Positions 49,638 through 58,498 of a stretch of DNA of 64,000 nt are shown in pieces (the stretch's first letter is position 1; each line of letters opens with the position of its first letter). The translations under genes and the position numbers were made by a program. This stretch comes from Rivibacter sp049446155 (GTDB lineage: Bacteria; Pseudomonadota; Gammaproteobacteria; Burkholderiales; Burkholderiaceae_C): the NCBI RefSeq assembly GCF_049446155.1, contig NZ_JBMSEE010000011.1, forward strand, positions 124,001 through 188,000. The letters are read 5' to 3'. The notes below the pieces were generated by a model that made no database searches, had not been told where the DNA came from, and saw only the letters and a program-made list of their open reading frames with translations.

Positions 49638-50816
49638 ATGGACCTGAACTTCACGCCCGAACAGCAGGCGTTTCGCGAAGAGATCCGCGCCTGGGTGCGC
49701 GCCAACCTTCCGGCCGACATCAGCCACAAGGTGCACAACGCGCTGCGGCTGAACAAGGACGATATGCAGCGCTGGGCCCGCATCCTCGGCAAGAAGGGCT
49801 GGCACGGCTGGGCTTGGCCCAAGCAGTTCGGCGGCCCGGGCTGGGACGCGATCCAGCGCCACCTGTTCGAAGAGGAATGCGCCCTCGCCGGCGCGCCGCG
49901 CGTCGTGCCCTTCGGCCCGGTGATGGTCGCGCCGGTGATCATGGCCTTCGGCACGCCCGAACAGCAAAAGCGCTTCCTGCCCGGGATCATGAGCGGCGAC
50001 GTCTGGTGGAGCCAGGGCTACTCGGAACCCGGTTCGGGCTCCGACCTCGCCAGCCTGAAGACGCGCGCCGAACGCAAGGGCGACTACTACGTCGTCAACG
50101 GCCAGAAGACCTGGACCACGCTCGGCCAGTACGGCGACTGGATCTTCTGCCTCGTGCGCACCAGCACCGAAGGCAAGCCGCAGACCGGCATCTCCTTCCT
50201 GCTGATCGACATGAAGTCGCCCGGCATCACGGTGCGCCCGATCATCACGCTCGACGGCGAGCACGAGGTCAACGAGGTCTGGTTCGACAACGTCGAAGTC
50301 CCGGCCGACCAGCTGATCGGCGAGGAGAACAAGGGCTGGACCTATGCCAAGTACCTGCTGGCCCACGAGCGCACCAACATCGCCGACGTCAACCGCGCCA
50401 AGCGCGAGCTCGAGCGGCTCAAGCGCATCGCGCGTGCCGAAGGCGTCTACGAGGACGCCCGCTTTCGCGACCAGATCGCCCTGCTCGAGGTCGACATCGT
50501 CGCGCTCGAGATGATGGTCCTGCGCGTGCTGAGCGCCGAGCAAAGCGGCAAGCAAAGCCTCGACGTCGCGGGCCTGCTGAAGATCCGCGGCAGCGAGATC
50601 CAGCAGCGCTACACCGAGCTGATGATGCTGGCCGCCGGCCCCTACAGCCTGCCCTTCCTCTTCGAGGCGATGGAAGCCGGCTGGCAGGGCGATCACGTCG
50701 GCGCTGCGCATGTCGCGCCGCTGGCGTCGAACTACTTCAACGTTCGCAAAACCACGATCTACGGCGGCTCGAACGAAGTGCAGCGCAACATCGTTGCCCA
50801 AACCGTTCTCGGCTGA
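49638..50816 (+). CDS. Acyl-CoA dehydrogenase, pimeloyl-CoA dehydrogenase large-subunit type
   Basis: A flavoprotein of 392 residues (LNFTPEQQAFREEIRAWVRANLP, WHGWAWPKQFGGPGW, WWSQGYSEPGSGSDLASLKTRAE, ENKGWTYAKYLLAHERTN, TTIYGGSNEVQRNIVAQTVLG). It closely resembles PimC, the large subunit that oxidises pimeloyl-CoA and other dicarboxylic or medium acyl-CoAs. The partner subunit follows after 13 bases, so the pair is probably a heteromer. Confidence 0.9.
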   Translation: MDLNFTPEQQAFREEIRAWVRANLPADISHKVHNALRLNKDDMQRWARILGKKGWHGWAWPKQFGGPGWDAIQRHLFEEECALAGAPRVVPFGPVMVAPVIMAFGTPEQQKRFLPGIMSGDVWWSQGYSEPGSGSDLASLKTRAERKGDYYVVNGQKTWTTLGQYGDWIFCLVRTSTEGKPQTGISFLLIDMKSPGITVRPIITLDGEHEVNEVWFDNVEVPADQLIGEENKGWTYAKYLLAHERTNIADVNRAKRELERLKRIARAEGVYEDARFRDQIALLEVDIVALEMMVLRVLSAEQSGKQSLDVAGLLKIRGSEIQQRYTELMMLAAGPYSLPFLFEAMEAGWQGDHVGAAHVAPLASNYFNVRKTTIYGGSNEVQRNIVAQTVLG

Positions 50817-50829
50817 GCAGGAGACAGAC

Positions 50830-51972
50830 ATGGACTTCGACTACACCGACGAACAGGAACAGCTGCGCGACGCGGTGCGCCGCTGGGTCGACAAGGGCTA
50901 CGGCTTCGAGCGCCGCCAGCAGATCGTCAAGAAGCAAGGCGGCTTCTCGGCCGAGGCCTGGACCGAGATGGCCGAGCTCGGCCTGATGGGCCTGGCCGTG
51001 AGCGACGCGCACGGCGGCATGGGCTTCGGCCCGGTCGAGGCGATGGTCGTGATGGAGGAGCTGGGTCGCGGCCTGGTGCTCGAGCCCTATGCGCCGGTCG
51101 CGCTGGTGGCGGCGTCGATCCTCGCGCACTCGAAGGCGCCGCAGGCCGCCGAGCGCCTGGCCGCGATCGCCGACGGCAGCCAGCGCATCGTGCTGGCCCA
51201 CCAGGAGCGCGCGGCGCGCTATCGCCTGAACCACGTGACGACGACCGCCAGCTCGGCCAGCGGCTCGTGGACGATCAGCGGCGCCAAGAGCGTGGTGCCG
51301 ACCGGCGCGCATGCGCATGCCTTCATCGTGCCGGCGCGCGTCGAGGGTGCGGTCGACGATGCCTCGGGCATCGCGCTGTTCCTGGTCGACCGCGCGGCCG
51401 CCGGCGTCAAGCTGCGCGGCTATCCGACGCAAGACGGCGCGTGCGCGGCCGAGCTTTCGCTTGCCGACACGCCGGCCGTCCAGCTGCTGCCGGCCGGCGA
51501 GGCCTTCGGCGTGCTCGAGCTCGCGGCCGACGTGGCGATCGCCGCGCTGTGCGCGGAGGCGGTCGGCGCGATGGACAAGCTGCTCGGCATCACTGCGGAG
51601 TACCTCAACACGCGCAAGCAGTTCGGCGTGCCGATCGCCAGCTTCCAGGCGCTGCGCCACCGCATGTCGGACATGAAGATGCAACTCGAGCTCGCGCGCT
51701 CGATGAGCTACTTCGCGACGCTCAAGCTCGCGGCACCCGCCGCCGAGCGCCGCCGCGCGCTGTCGCAGGCCAAGGTGCAGCTCGGCCAGTCGATGCGTTT
51801 CGTCGGCCAGCAGTCGATCCAGCTGCACGGCGGCATCGGCGTCACTGAGGAATACAGCGCCGGCCACTACTTCAAGCGGCTCACCGTGATCGAGATGAGC
51901 TTCGGCGACACGCTGCACCACCTCGGCGAGGTGAGCGCGCGCATGCATGACACGGCCGGCGTGTTTGCCTGA
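50830..51972 (+). CDS. Acyl-CoA dehydrogenase, pimeloyl-CoA dehydrogenase small-subunit type
   Basis: A protein of 380 residues of the PimD type. The start FDYTDEQEQLRDAVRRWVDKGYGFERR and the C-terminal GQQSIQLHGGIGVTEEYSAGHYFKRLTVIEMSFGDTLHHL are typical. The middle domain lacks the canonical FAD-loop sequence of the large subunit, as is usual for these partners. A strong intrinsic terminator follows, so these two genes form a unit. Confidence 0.88.
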   Translation: MDFDYTDEQEQLRDAVRRWVDKGYGFERRQQIVKKQGGFSAEAWTEMAELGLMGLAVSDAHGGMGFGPVEAMVVMEELGRGLVLEPYAPVALVAASILAHSKAPQAAERLAAIADGSQRIVLAHQERAARYRLNHVTTTASSASGSWTISGAKSVVPTGAHAHAFIVPARVEGAVDDASGIALFLVDRAAAGVKLRGYPTQDGACAAELSLADTPAVQLLPAGEAFGVLELAADVAIAALCAEAVGAMDKLLGITAEYLNTRKQFGVPIASFQALRHRMSDMKMQLELARSMSYFATLKLAAPAAERRRALSQAKVQLGQSMRFVGQQSIQLHGGIGVTEEYSAGHYFKRLTVIEMSFGDTLHHLGEVSARMHDTAGVFA

Positions 51973-51995
51973 GCCCCTACGCTTCAGTCCTTCTC

Positions 51996-52020
51996 ACGGC
52001 CGCCTTCGGGCGGCCGTTTT
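51996..52020 (+). terminator. Intrinsic terminator after the acyl-CoA dehydrogenase pair
   Basis: A perfect 9-bp stem ACGGCCGCC/GGCGGCCGT with a TTCG tetraloop is followed by a run of T residues (TTTT within 52017-52020). TTCG-capped GC stems are especially stable, so this is a confident terminator on the plus strand. Confidence 0.88.
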
Positions 52021-52024
52021 CATC

Positions 52025-52900
52025 TCAGCTTTCCACCCAGCAGTTCTGCTCCCGGCGCACGTCGTTGTGGACCCAGTACTCGTAGCCGCTGCGCAGATCG
52101 AACCTGCCGCTCAGGCGGCCTGCGGTCGCGAGCCTGAAACCCGTGCCCAGTGCCTGGGCACAGGCAGCATCGGCCGCGCCGCGGGTCGCGAGCTGGCTGC
52201 CGGAAACGCTGTCGAAGGTCGGCCGCACCTCCAGGTAGGAGCCACCGCCCTCGTTCGCCAACCTCGCACAGGCCAGCGGTCGCTGCGTCACGCAGCTTTG
52301 CGGCTTGACGCATTGAAAGCCGCAGTCATTGACGTCCTGCGGCGTCTGGGGCACCGCCAGCACGCTGCCGATCGGTGCCCCCGCCGCCAGCGACGAGCCC
52401 GAGGCCGCTTCGATGGGCGCGAGCTTGGCAAGCACCTCGGCATTGGCGGCCAGCTGCGCCGGTACATCGGCCACCGATTTCAGGATCTCGCCGCGGCAAA
52501 AGCGCCTCACGTGCGACGGTGAGGTGTTGCTGACGCAGTCGTAGAACAGGCTCGACGGGCCGCGCACGATGGGCACATAGTGCAGCTGCACCTCGCGGCC
52601 ATCGACCTTGGCGTCCAGCGTCACGAGCAAGCTGCTGTCGGCATTGAGCACCCAGGCCTTCACGCCGCTCCTGGCCGGCACCGGCGGCAACGTGATGTCG
52701 CCGGCGACGGCGGGCTGGCGGTGCCTCAGGTAATGCTTCTGCAAGGGCTGGATCAGCACCGCCGCTTCGCTGCCGGCCCACTCGTGATAGCGCTCCAGGT
52801 TGACGCGCGCCTTCTCGGATCCCAGGCCCGAGACGCTGAAGTAGACCAGCAGCGGCAACATCAGGATCAAAAGCAGTCCCCAGCCGGGCAAGCGACTCAT
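52025..52900 (-). CDS. Membrane-anchored hypothetical protein
   Basis: A protein of 291 residues with one N-terminal hydrophobic helix (about 5-25) and a large, probably periplasmic, domain rich in cysteine pairs (FYDCVSN...RRFCRGEI; NDCGFQCVKPQSCVTQRPLACARL; NCWVES at the end). I do not recognise the family. The even number of cysteines suggests disulfides. It ends just after the terminator of the convergent operon. Confidence 0.65.
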   Translation of the reverse strand: MSRLPGWGLLLILMLPLLVYFSVSGLGSEKARVNLERYHEWAGSEAAVLIQPLQKHYLRHRQPAVAGDITLPPVPARSGVKAWVLNADSSLLVTLDAKVDGREVQLHYVPIVRGPSSLFYDCVSNTSPSHVRRFCRGEILKSVADVPAQLAANAEVLAKLAPIEAASGSSLAAGAPIGSVLAVPQTPQDVNDCGFQCVKPQSCVTQRPLACARLANEGGGSYLEVRPTFDSVSGSQLATRGAADAACAQALGTGFRLATAGRLSGRFDLRSGYEYWVHNDVRREQNCWVES

Positions 52901-52969
52901 GTCTTCACTGTCCTTGTTCGAGGTTCAGGCGCCGCCGTCGTGGGCCGGATCAGCCACTAGACTGCGCCG

Positions 52970-53692
52970 ATGCACTGGTCCCAGGTACTTTATTCGCAGG
53001 GTTTCGGCACACGCCGCGAATGCGAGGCACTGCTGTTGGGCGGCCGCGTCAGCCATCAGGGCACGGTCGTCGAAGACCCCGAGTCCGAGATCGACACGGC
53101 GGGCCTCGTGTTTGAAGTCGAGGGCCGCGCGTGGCCGTTTCGCGAACGCGCCATCGTGCTGCTGCACAAACCCACCGGCTACGAGTGCTCGCAGAAGCCC
53201 TCGACCTGGCCGAGCGTGATGACGCTGCTGCCCTCGCCCTTGCGGCTGCGCGGTGGCAAGAAAGGCGGCGCCACCGCCGGCGTGCAGCCGGTCGGCCGGC
53301 TCGATGCCGACACCACCGGCTTGCTGCTGCTCACCGACGACGGCGCGCTGCTGCACCGCCTCACTTCGCCGAAGCACCACGTGCCCAAGGTCTACGAGGC
53401 GACCACCAAGCATGCGATCGACGACGCGCAGATCGCGCGCCTGCTGCAAGGCGTGGTGCTCGACGACGACCCCAAGCCGGTGCGCGCCGCGGCCGCCGAG
53501 GCCACCGGCACGCACACGCTGCGCCTGACGCTGACCGAGGGCAAGTACCACCAGGTCAAGCGCATGGTCGCGGCGATGGGCAACCGCTGCGAGGCGCTGC
53601 ACCGCAGCGCCTTCGGCGCGCTGACCCTGGGCGACCTGGCGCCGGGGCAGTGGCGCTGGGTCGACGAAGCGGAGCTTCGCGCGCCGGCCTGA
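52970..53692 (+). CDS. RsuA-family 16S rRNA pseudouridine synthase
   Basis: A protein of 240 residues. An N-terminal S4-like RNA-binding part (SQGFGTRRECEALLLGGRVSHQG) precedes the synthase core with the catalytic motif GRLDADTTGLLLLTDDGALLHRL, PKVYEAT and LTEGKYHQVKRMVAAMGNR. This is the RsuA/RluE branch, which modifies single uridines in rRNA; RsuA itself makes position 516 of 16S rRNA. Which site is used here is not proven. Confidence 0.9.
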   Translation: MHWSQVLYSQGFGTRRECEALLLGGRVSHQGTVVEDPESEIDTAGLVFEVEGRAWPFRERAIVLLHKPTGYECSQKPSTWPSVMTLLPSPLRLRGGKKGGATAGVQPVGRLDADTTGLLLLTDDGALLHRLTSPKHHVPKVYEATTKHAIDDAQIARLLQGVVLDDDPKPVRAAAAEATGTHTLRLTLTEGKYHQVKRMVAAMGNRCEALHRSAFGALTLGDLAPGQWRWVDEAELRAPA

Positions 53693-53701
53693 GGCCGTCC
53701 G

Positions 53702-54169
53702 TCAGGGCGCCGGCATGTTGGCCATCGCCTGCTTCATCTCCTCGATGCTGACGTCGCGCACATGGTGCGCGATCGACCAGCGGTGGCCGAACGGATCCTC
53801 GACCTGGCCGTAGCGGTCGCCCCAGAACATGTCGGCGGCCGGCATCGTGAGCTTGGCGCCGGCGGCGACGGCCTTGGCGATCGCGGCGTCGGCATCGTCG
53901 ACCATCAGGTGCAGCGTGACCGGCGTGCCCTTGAGCGTCTTCGGGCCCAGGCTGCCCCAGTCGGGCATCTCCTCGGCCAGCATGAAGGTCGAGTTGCCGA
54001 TGCGCATCATGCCGTGCGCGAGCCGGCCGTCCGGCCCGTCGAGGCGCATCTCCTGCACCGCGCCGAAGGCCTGGGCGTAGAACTCCATCGCCTCGCCGGC
54101 GCCGGCGCAGACGATGTGCGGCGTGAGGGTCGACAGGCGGGCAGGGTCGTACTTTCCTGGCTGGGACAT
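53702..54169 (-). CDS. VOC-family (PhnB-like) protein
   Basis: A protein of 155 residues with the glyoxalase/bleomycin-resistance fold pattern of the PhnB subgroup: LTPHIVCAGAGEAMEFYAQAFGAVQEMRL, GNSTFMLAEEMPDWGSLGP, TLHLMVDDADAAIAKAVAAGAKL and WGDRYGQVEDPFGHRWSIAHHVRD. Its substrate is unknown. The C-terminal helix (SIEEMKQAMANM) is usual for the subgroup. Repeat element A3 lies upstream. Confidence 0.88.
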   Translation of the reverse strand: MSQPGKYDPARLSTLTPHIVCAGAGEAMEFYAQAFGAVQEMRLDGPDGRLAHGMMRIGNSTFMLAEEMPDWGSLGPKTLKGTPVTLHLMVDDADAAIAKAVAAGAKLTMPAADMFWGDRYGQVEDPFGHRWSIAHHVRDVSIEEMKQAMANMPAP

Positions 54170-54326
54170 GGTCTCGCTCCTGGTTCAAGCGGTTGAAGGG
54201 GCGAAGGCGCGATCGGCGCGCTTCGACCCCATGACGATCGAGCCGTCGCCGGATCGACAGGTCGGCGGGCAAATCGTGAGCCCGACGACCACGCCAGCGC
54301 ATTCATCGCTTCGCCCCAGCAGCCGC

Positions 54327-54398
54327 CGCGGATCCGGCTTGGCCGGTCCGCTGGCGGCGCCCCTCGAGGGGGAGGCGCCGAAGGCGCTTCGGGGGTGG
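54327..54398 (-). repeat. Intergenic palindromic element, family A copy 3
   Basis: This copy differs from copy 1 at only a few positions. On the minus strand it starts 4 bases after the stop codon of the GFA-family gene, with CCACCCCCGAAGCGCCTTCGG, and ends in the GCGGACCGGC-CAA-GCCGGATCCGC hairpin. Confidence 0.85.
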
Positions 54399-54402
54399 AC
54401 GC

Positions 54403-54750
54403 TCACCGCGAGCGGCCGTCGAAGGCCGTCACCGGGATCGTGGCGAGGTCCACGTCTTCCAGGCAGCGAAGGTTGATCGCCGCGGTGGCCTGCCCCTTGG
54501 GGTCGGTGCCCTCGCCGTAGGGGTGCATGCCGCACACCGGGCAGAAGCGATGCTTGATGACGTGCTTGTTGAAGGTGTAGGTGCTCGCGTTCTCGTCCGG
54601 GGTGAGCAAGCGCAGCGCGTCGCGCGGCACGAACCACATCAGCGCACCCTTGCGTTGGCAGATCGAGCAGTTGCAGGACATGGCGCCCTGGATCTCGCCC
54701 TCCACTTCGAATGCGATGCGGCCGCAGTGGCAGCTGCCGTGGTAGGTCAT
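54403..54750 (-). CDS. GFA-family zinc protein
   Basis: A protein of 115 residues of the glutathione-dependent formaldehyde-activating family. Zinc-binding cysteines lie in HGSCHCGRIAFEVEG, MSCNCSICQRKG and HRFCPVCGMHPYG. Despite the family name most members have unproven activity. It is upstream of the VOC-family gene on the minus strand, separated by element A3. Confidence 0.9.
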   Translation of the reverse strand: MTYHGSCHCGRIAFEVEGEIQGAMSCNCSICQRKGALMWFVPRDALRLLTPDENASTYTFNKHVIKHRFCPVCGMHPYGEGTDPKGQATAAINLRCLEDVDLATIPVTAFDGRSR

Positions 54751-54887
54751 GGCTGTCTCCTGTCGATGTCACCATGGAGCCCGCGCCGGGGACTTTCCCT
54801 AGCTCGGGCCGATGCGGAGATTCTGGCGCACGCCCGTGCGGCACCATCGCGCGCCATCACGTTCAACCCGGTCGGGGAGACACGCCG

Positions 54888-55784
54888 ATGCAAGGCGACA
54901 TCGTTTCGGGCCTGCTGCTGCCGCTCGCGCTGGCCTTCATCATGTTCTCGCTCGGGCTCGGCCTGACGCCAGCGGATTTCGCGCGCATCGTGAAGCAGCC
55001 GCGCGCGCTGCTGGTGGGCGTTGCATGCCACTTCGTGCTGCTGCCGCTGGTGTGCTTCGCGATGCTCAAGGCGGCCGGGCTGCCGGCGGCGTTCGCGGTC
55101 GGCTTCATGATCCTCGCGGCCTGCCCGAGCGGCACGACCTCGAACCTGCTGACCTACATCGCGCGCGGGGACGTCGCGCTGGCGCTGAGCTTCACCGCGG
55201 TGGCCAGCGTCGTCACGATCTTCACGCTGCCGCTGATCGTGGTGTTCTCGCTCGAGCACTTCGCCGGCAGCGCGCAGGCCGTCTCGGCGCCGGTGGGGCA
55301 GATGATGGGCCAGATCCTGCTGATGCTCGGCCTGCCGGTGGGCATCGGCATGCTCGTGCGCGCGCGGCGCACGACCTGGGCGCTGCGCTTCGAGCCGCTG
55401 GCCACGCGCATCGCGACCTTGCTGTTCGTGCTCATCGTGCTGGCGGCGGTGGCCAAGAACTGGGCGCTGCTGCGCGAACACTTCGCAACGCTGGCGCCGT
55501 TCGCGCTGGCGTTGAACCTCTCGATGCTGACGGCCGGATTCGCCGCGGCGCGACTCGTGCGGCTGTCGCGGCCGCAGGCCGTGACATTGGGCATCGAGAC
55601 GGCCGTCCAGAACGCCACGCTGGCCCTGGTGGTCGCAAGCTCGGTGCTGAAGCAAGACGCGATGGCGATCCCCGGCGCGGTCTACGGCGTGCTGATGTAC
55701 GCCGGCGGCCTGGCCTTCGCCTACGGCATGCGGCGCTTCGCCGGCCCGGCCGCCATCGCTACGGCACCGGCCGAAGCAGCTTGA
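54888..55784 (+). CDS. Bile acid:sodium symporter family transporter
   Basis: An inner-membrane protein of 298 residues with about nine or ten helices and the BASS-family sequence FIMFSLGLGLTPADFARIVKQPRALLVG, CPSGTTSNLLTYIARGDVALALS and GIETAVQNATLALVVA. The last two blocks contain the sodium-site residues of the family. The substrate is unknown and may be a small organic acid. The 3' end overlaps the convergent acetyltransferase gene by 26 bases. Confidence 0.9.
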   Translation: MQGDIVSGLLLPLALAFIMFSLGLGLTPADFARIVKQPRALLVGVACHFVLLPLVCFAMLKAAGLPAAFAVGFMILAACPSGTTSNLLTYIARGDVALALSFTAVASVVTIFTLPLIVVFSLEHFAGSAQAVSAPVGQMMGQILLMLGLPVGIGMLVRARRTTWALRFEPLATRIATLLFVLIVLAAVAKNWALLREHFATLAPFALALNLSMLTAGFAAARLVRLSRPQAVTLGIETAVQNATLALVVASSVLKQDAMAIPGAVYGVLMYAGGLAFAYGMRRFAGPAAIATAPAEAA

Positions 55785-56238
55785 CGAGCTCCAGCGGCTC
55801 TCGCCCGACGGACCAGCGGCGCAGCTCGCCGAAGCCGCAGGTAGCGTAGAGCGCGAGCGCTGGCGCGTTCTTCGCGCCGGTCTGCACCGTCAGCACGCCG
55901 TGGCCGTGCTCGGCCAGCAGCTGCGCCATCAGCGCACGGGCGATGCCGCGGCGCTGGAACGGCGGCGCGACGACGAGCGAGGCGATCGTCAGGCCCAGCC
56001 CTTCGGGGTCGGGCTCGATGCCGATCGCGCCGGCAAGCTCGTCGCCGACGAACGCGGCCGTGAAGCGCTCGTGGCCGTCGGCGATGTCTTCGACGCTGCG
56101 TTCGAGCGGCGGGAACCAGACCGCGCCGAGCAGCCTCGCCTCCTGCGCATAGGCGCTCATCTGCACCGCGTGCAGGCGGCGCGCCATGGCCTGCTGCGTG
56201 TGGTCGACCGCGACGATGTCCACGCCCAGGAGCGTCAT
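55759..56238 (-). CDS. GNAT acetyltransferase
   Basis: A protein of 159 residues with the acetyl-CoA motif LVVAPPFQRRGIARALMAQLLAE and the end NAPALALYATCGFGELRR. It is the third gene of a kinase-regulator-acetyltransferase operon, and its ATG overlaps the regulator stop by 4 bases. The substrate is unknown. A link to the signalling pair or to PQQ metabolism is only contextual. Confidence 0.85.
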   Translation of the reverse strand: MTLLGVDIVAVDHTQQAMARRLHAVQMSAYAQEARLLGAVWFPPLERSVEDIADGHERFTAAFVGDELAGAIGIEPDPEGLGLTIASLVVAPPFQRRGIARALMAQLLAEHGHGVLTVQTGAKNAPALALYATCGFGELRRWSVGREPLELVKLLRPVP

Positions 56239-56867
56239 GCCTCGATGAGCCCCCAGCGCAGCGCCACCAGCGTAATCTCGCTCTGGTTGCTCGCACCGAG
56301 CTTTTGCTTGATGTGGTACAGGTGCGTGCCCACCGTGCTCGGCGAGAGCTTCAGGTTCTCGGCGATCTGCGCAACGCTCGCGCCGCGCGCCAGCTGGATG
56401 AAGACCGAGAACTCGCGCTCCGACAGCGCCTCGGTCGGGCTGGTCTCGCCCTCGATCTGCGCCAGCGCCAGCACCTGCGCGGTCTGCGCGTCGACGTAGC
56501 GTTCGCCGCGCGCGACCGCCGCCACCGCCGCCAGCAGCGCCTCGGGCGCGCTGCGCTTGGCCAGGTAGCCGAGCGCACCGGCCTTGAGCACGCGCTGCGG
56601 ATGCGCCGTGTCCTCGTGCGCCGACAGCGCCAGCACGCGCGCCTTCGGGTCCTGCGCAAGCAGGCGCCGCACCGCTTCGAGCCCGCCCATGCCGGGCATC
56701 GAGAGATCCATCACCACCACGTCGGGCTTGTGTTTCGCGTAGGCCTGCAAGGCCTCCTCGCCGCTGCCCGCCTCGGCGACGACCTCGACCTCGCCCTTGG
56801 CGCCCAGCAGCATGCGAAAACCCATGCGCACCACGGCGTGGTCGTCCACCAGCATCACGCGCGTCAT
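56235..56867 (-). CDS. NarL/LuxR-type response regulator
   Basis: A regulator of 210 residues. The receiver has Asp8/Asp9, phospho-acceptor Asp54 (VVVMDLSMPGMGG) and Lys in YLAKRSAP. The C-terminal LuxR-type helix-turn-helix is LSEREFSVFIQLARGASVAQIAENLKLSPSTVGTHLYHIKQKLG. It is divergent from pqqA together with its kinase. NarL-type systems control PQQ and quinoprotein genes in pseudomonads, which suggests the same here (inference). Confidence 0.92.
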   Translation of the reverse strand: MTRVMLVDDHAVVRMGFRMLLGAKGEVEVVAEAGSGEEALQAYAKHKPDVVVMDLSMPGMGGLEAVRRLLAQDPKARVLALSAHEDTAHPQRVLKAGALGYLAKRSAPEALLAAVAAVARGERYVDAQTAQVLALAQIEGETSPTEALSEREFSVFIQLARGASVAQIAENLKLSPSTVGTHLYHIKQKLGASNQSEITLVALRWGLIEA

Positions 56868-58237
56868 GCGCTCACTCCTTGTACGGCTTCGTCGGCATGC
56901 AGCGGCACGTGCACCTCGAGGCGCGTGCCGCCCGGCCCGCGCGGCTCGAGCGTGAAGCGGCCCTGCAAGGCCTGCAGGCGTTCGCCGAGCCAGCGCAGGC
57001 CGTAGTGGCCGCTGCGCTGCTGCCAATCGGGCGCGAGGCCGGCGCCGTCGTCGTCGACCTGCAGCGTCACGCCCTTGGCATCGCCGCGCAGCGCCACGCG
57101 CACGTTGGCGGCGCCGCCATGCCGCAGCGCGTTGGTCAGGCCTTCCTGCGCCGCGCGGTACAGCGCCAGCGCGGCATCGGACGACAGCTGCGCCTCGCCC
57201 GGCTCGATCTGCAGCTCCAGCCGCAGGCCGGGTTGGCTACGTCGCGTGCGCTCGGCGAGGTCGCGCAGCGCGTCGGGCAGGCCGAAGCGGTCGAGCACCA
57301 GCGGCGCCAACCGCGGGATCAGGCCGTGCATCGCGTCGTACAGCCGCAGGGATTCGTCGGCGATCACGCGCGCGGCCTGGGCCGAGTCGGCGTCGCGCTC
57401 GCCGACGCGCTCGGCGATCGACAGCGCCATGCTGCGGATCGCGGTGACCGACTGGCCGAACTCGTCGTGCAGCTCGCGCGCGATCATGCGGCGCTCCTGC
57501 TCGATGTGGTGGTCGATCCAGCGGCCGAGCTCGCGGTTGTCGGACAGCTGCTGCTCGGCGCGCAGCGCGCGGCGCTCGGCCTCGAACTGGTCGCGCAAGC
57601 GGGCCACCATGCGGTTGAAGGCCGCGCCGATCGCACGGGCCTCGCGGCCCGGCAGCGGCGGCAGCGCGACGTCGAGCTTGCCGCTCTCGACCGCGCCGAG
57701 GCCGTCGATGATGCGCGCGAACGGCCGCACGGTGCGCCCGACGACCCAGAACACGATCGCGTTCACCGCGAGCAACAACGCGACACCCCAGCCGAGCAGG
57801 CTGACGCTGTAATCCCAGGCGTCGATCGCCGCGCGCGAGGGATCGGAGCGCACCACCAGACGGCCGTCCGGGAACTCGATCGACTGCTCTGTCGGCGGCG
57901 GCAGCACGAGCTGCGCGAACCATTGCGGCGCGTCGCGCCCGGTCTTGTAGGGCGAGGGCGGCGAGCGGTAGAGCTCGGCGCCTTGCGCGTCGAGCAGCAC
58001 GATGTCGTTCGAGCGCACGCGCCCCACGCCCTGCAGGAAGGCCAGCATCGCCGGCGTGCCCTGGGCCGCCTGCAGCCAGGCGGTGCGTCGCAGCAGCTGG
58101 GCGGCCACGCGGTTGGCGGCGATCACCTCCTCGTGCACGCCTTCGCGCAGGCTGCGCAGCTGCAGGCCCAGCACGCCGGCGACGAACAGCGTGACCAGCA
58201 CGCCGACGATGAGGTGGATCTTGAGTCTCAGGCTCAT
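56864..58237 (-). CDS. Sensor histidine kinase (NarX/UhpB-type, HisKA_3)
   Basis: A membrane kinase of 457 residues: helix 1 near 7-26, a periplasmic domain to about 143, helix 2 near 144-166, HAMP 168-220, His257 in RMIARELHDEFGQSVTAI and an ATPase end (LYRAAQEGLTNALRHGGA, DDDGAGL, HYGLRWLGERL). I chose MSLRLKIHL at 58237, since the frame open to 58312 and beyond runs through repeat D. It overlaps the regulator gene by 4 bases. Confidence 0.9.
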   Translation of the reverse strand: MSLRLKIHLIVGVLVTLFVAGVLGLQLRSLREGVHEEVIAANRVAAQLLRRTAWLQAAQGTPAMLAFLQGVGRVRSNDIVLLDAQGAELYRSPPSPYKTGRDAPQWFAQLVLPPPTEQSIEFPDGRLVVRSDPSRAAIDAWDYSVSLLGWGVALLLAVNAIVFWVVGRTVRPFARIIDGLGAVESGKLDVALPPLPGREARAIGAAFNRMVARLRDQFEAERRALRAEQQLSDNRELGRWIDHHIEQERRMIARELHDEFGQSVTAIRSMALSIAERVGERDADSAQAARVIADESLRLYDAMHGLIPRLAPLVLDRFGLPDALRDLAERTRRSQPGLRLELQIEPGEAQLSSDAALALYRAAQEGLTNALRHGGAANVRVALRGDAKGVTLQVDDDGAGLAPDWQQRSGHYGLRWLGERLQALQGRFTLEPRGPGGTRLEVHVPLHADEAVQGVSA

Positions 58238-58247
58238 GGTTGGCACC

Positions 58248-58312
58248 CTTGGCGCTCCGCGCGCTGCCTCCGAGAGGGCATTCGCCCTTCGGGGCGGCCG
58301 AGCGGGGCTCAT
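58248..58312 (-). repeat. Palindromic element D (divergent relative of family B)
   Basis: An element of about 65 bases with CTGCCTCCGAGAGGG and GCCCTTCGGGGCGGCCGAGCGGGG arms resembles family B in order and composition. On the minus strand it begins ATGAGCCCCGCTCGG and supplies the AAGGG that serves as ribosome site for the kinase gene. Its ATG is in frame with the kinase. Confidence 0.6.
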
Positions 58313-58349
58313 GGTTAACCCATGGTATCGGCAGCCCACGGCACGCGAA

Positions 58350-58378
58350 TCATGAAAATCATGAGGACGCTTTCATGA
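58350..58378. promoter_or_regulatory. Inverted repeat upstream of pqqA
   Basis: A perfect 8-bp inverted repeat, TCATGAAA (58350-58357) and TTTCATGA (58371-58378), has a 13-base spacer that contains a further ATCATGA. It lies between the divergent kinase-regulator operon and pqqA, about 120 bases before the pqqA ATG. It is a candidate site for the adjacent LuxR-type regulator. Confidence 0.5.
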
Positions 58379-58498
58379 CCGGGGCGCTGTGCGCGAGGGC
58401 GCGCCGGGCGCACGATGGGCCATGAGTTGCCGGAGATCGGCGCTTCTCGGTGCCAGCCGGCGCCGTGTCCATCGACCTGGAAATGAAGGAGACCTTGA

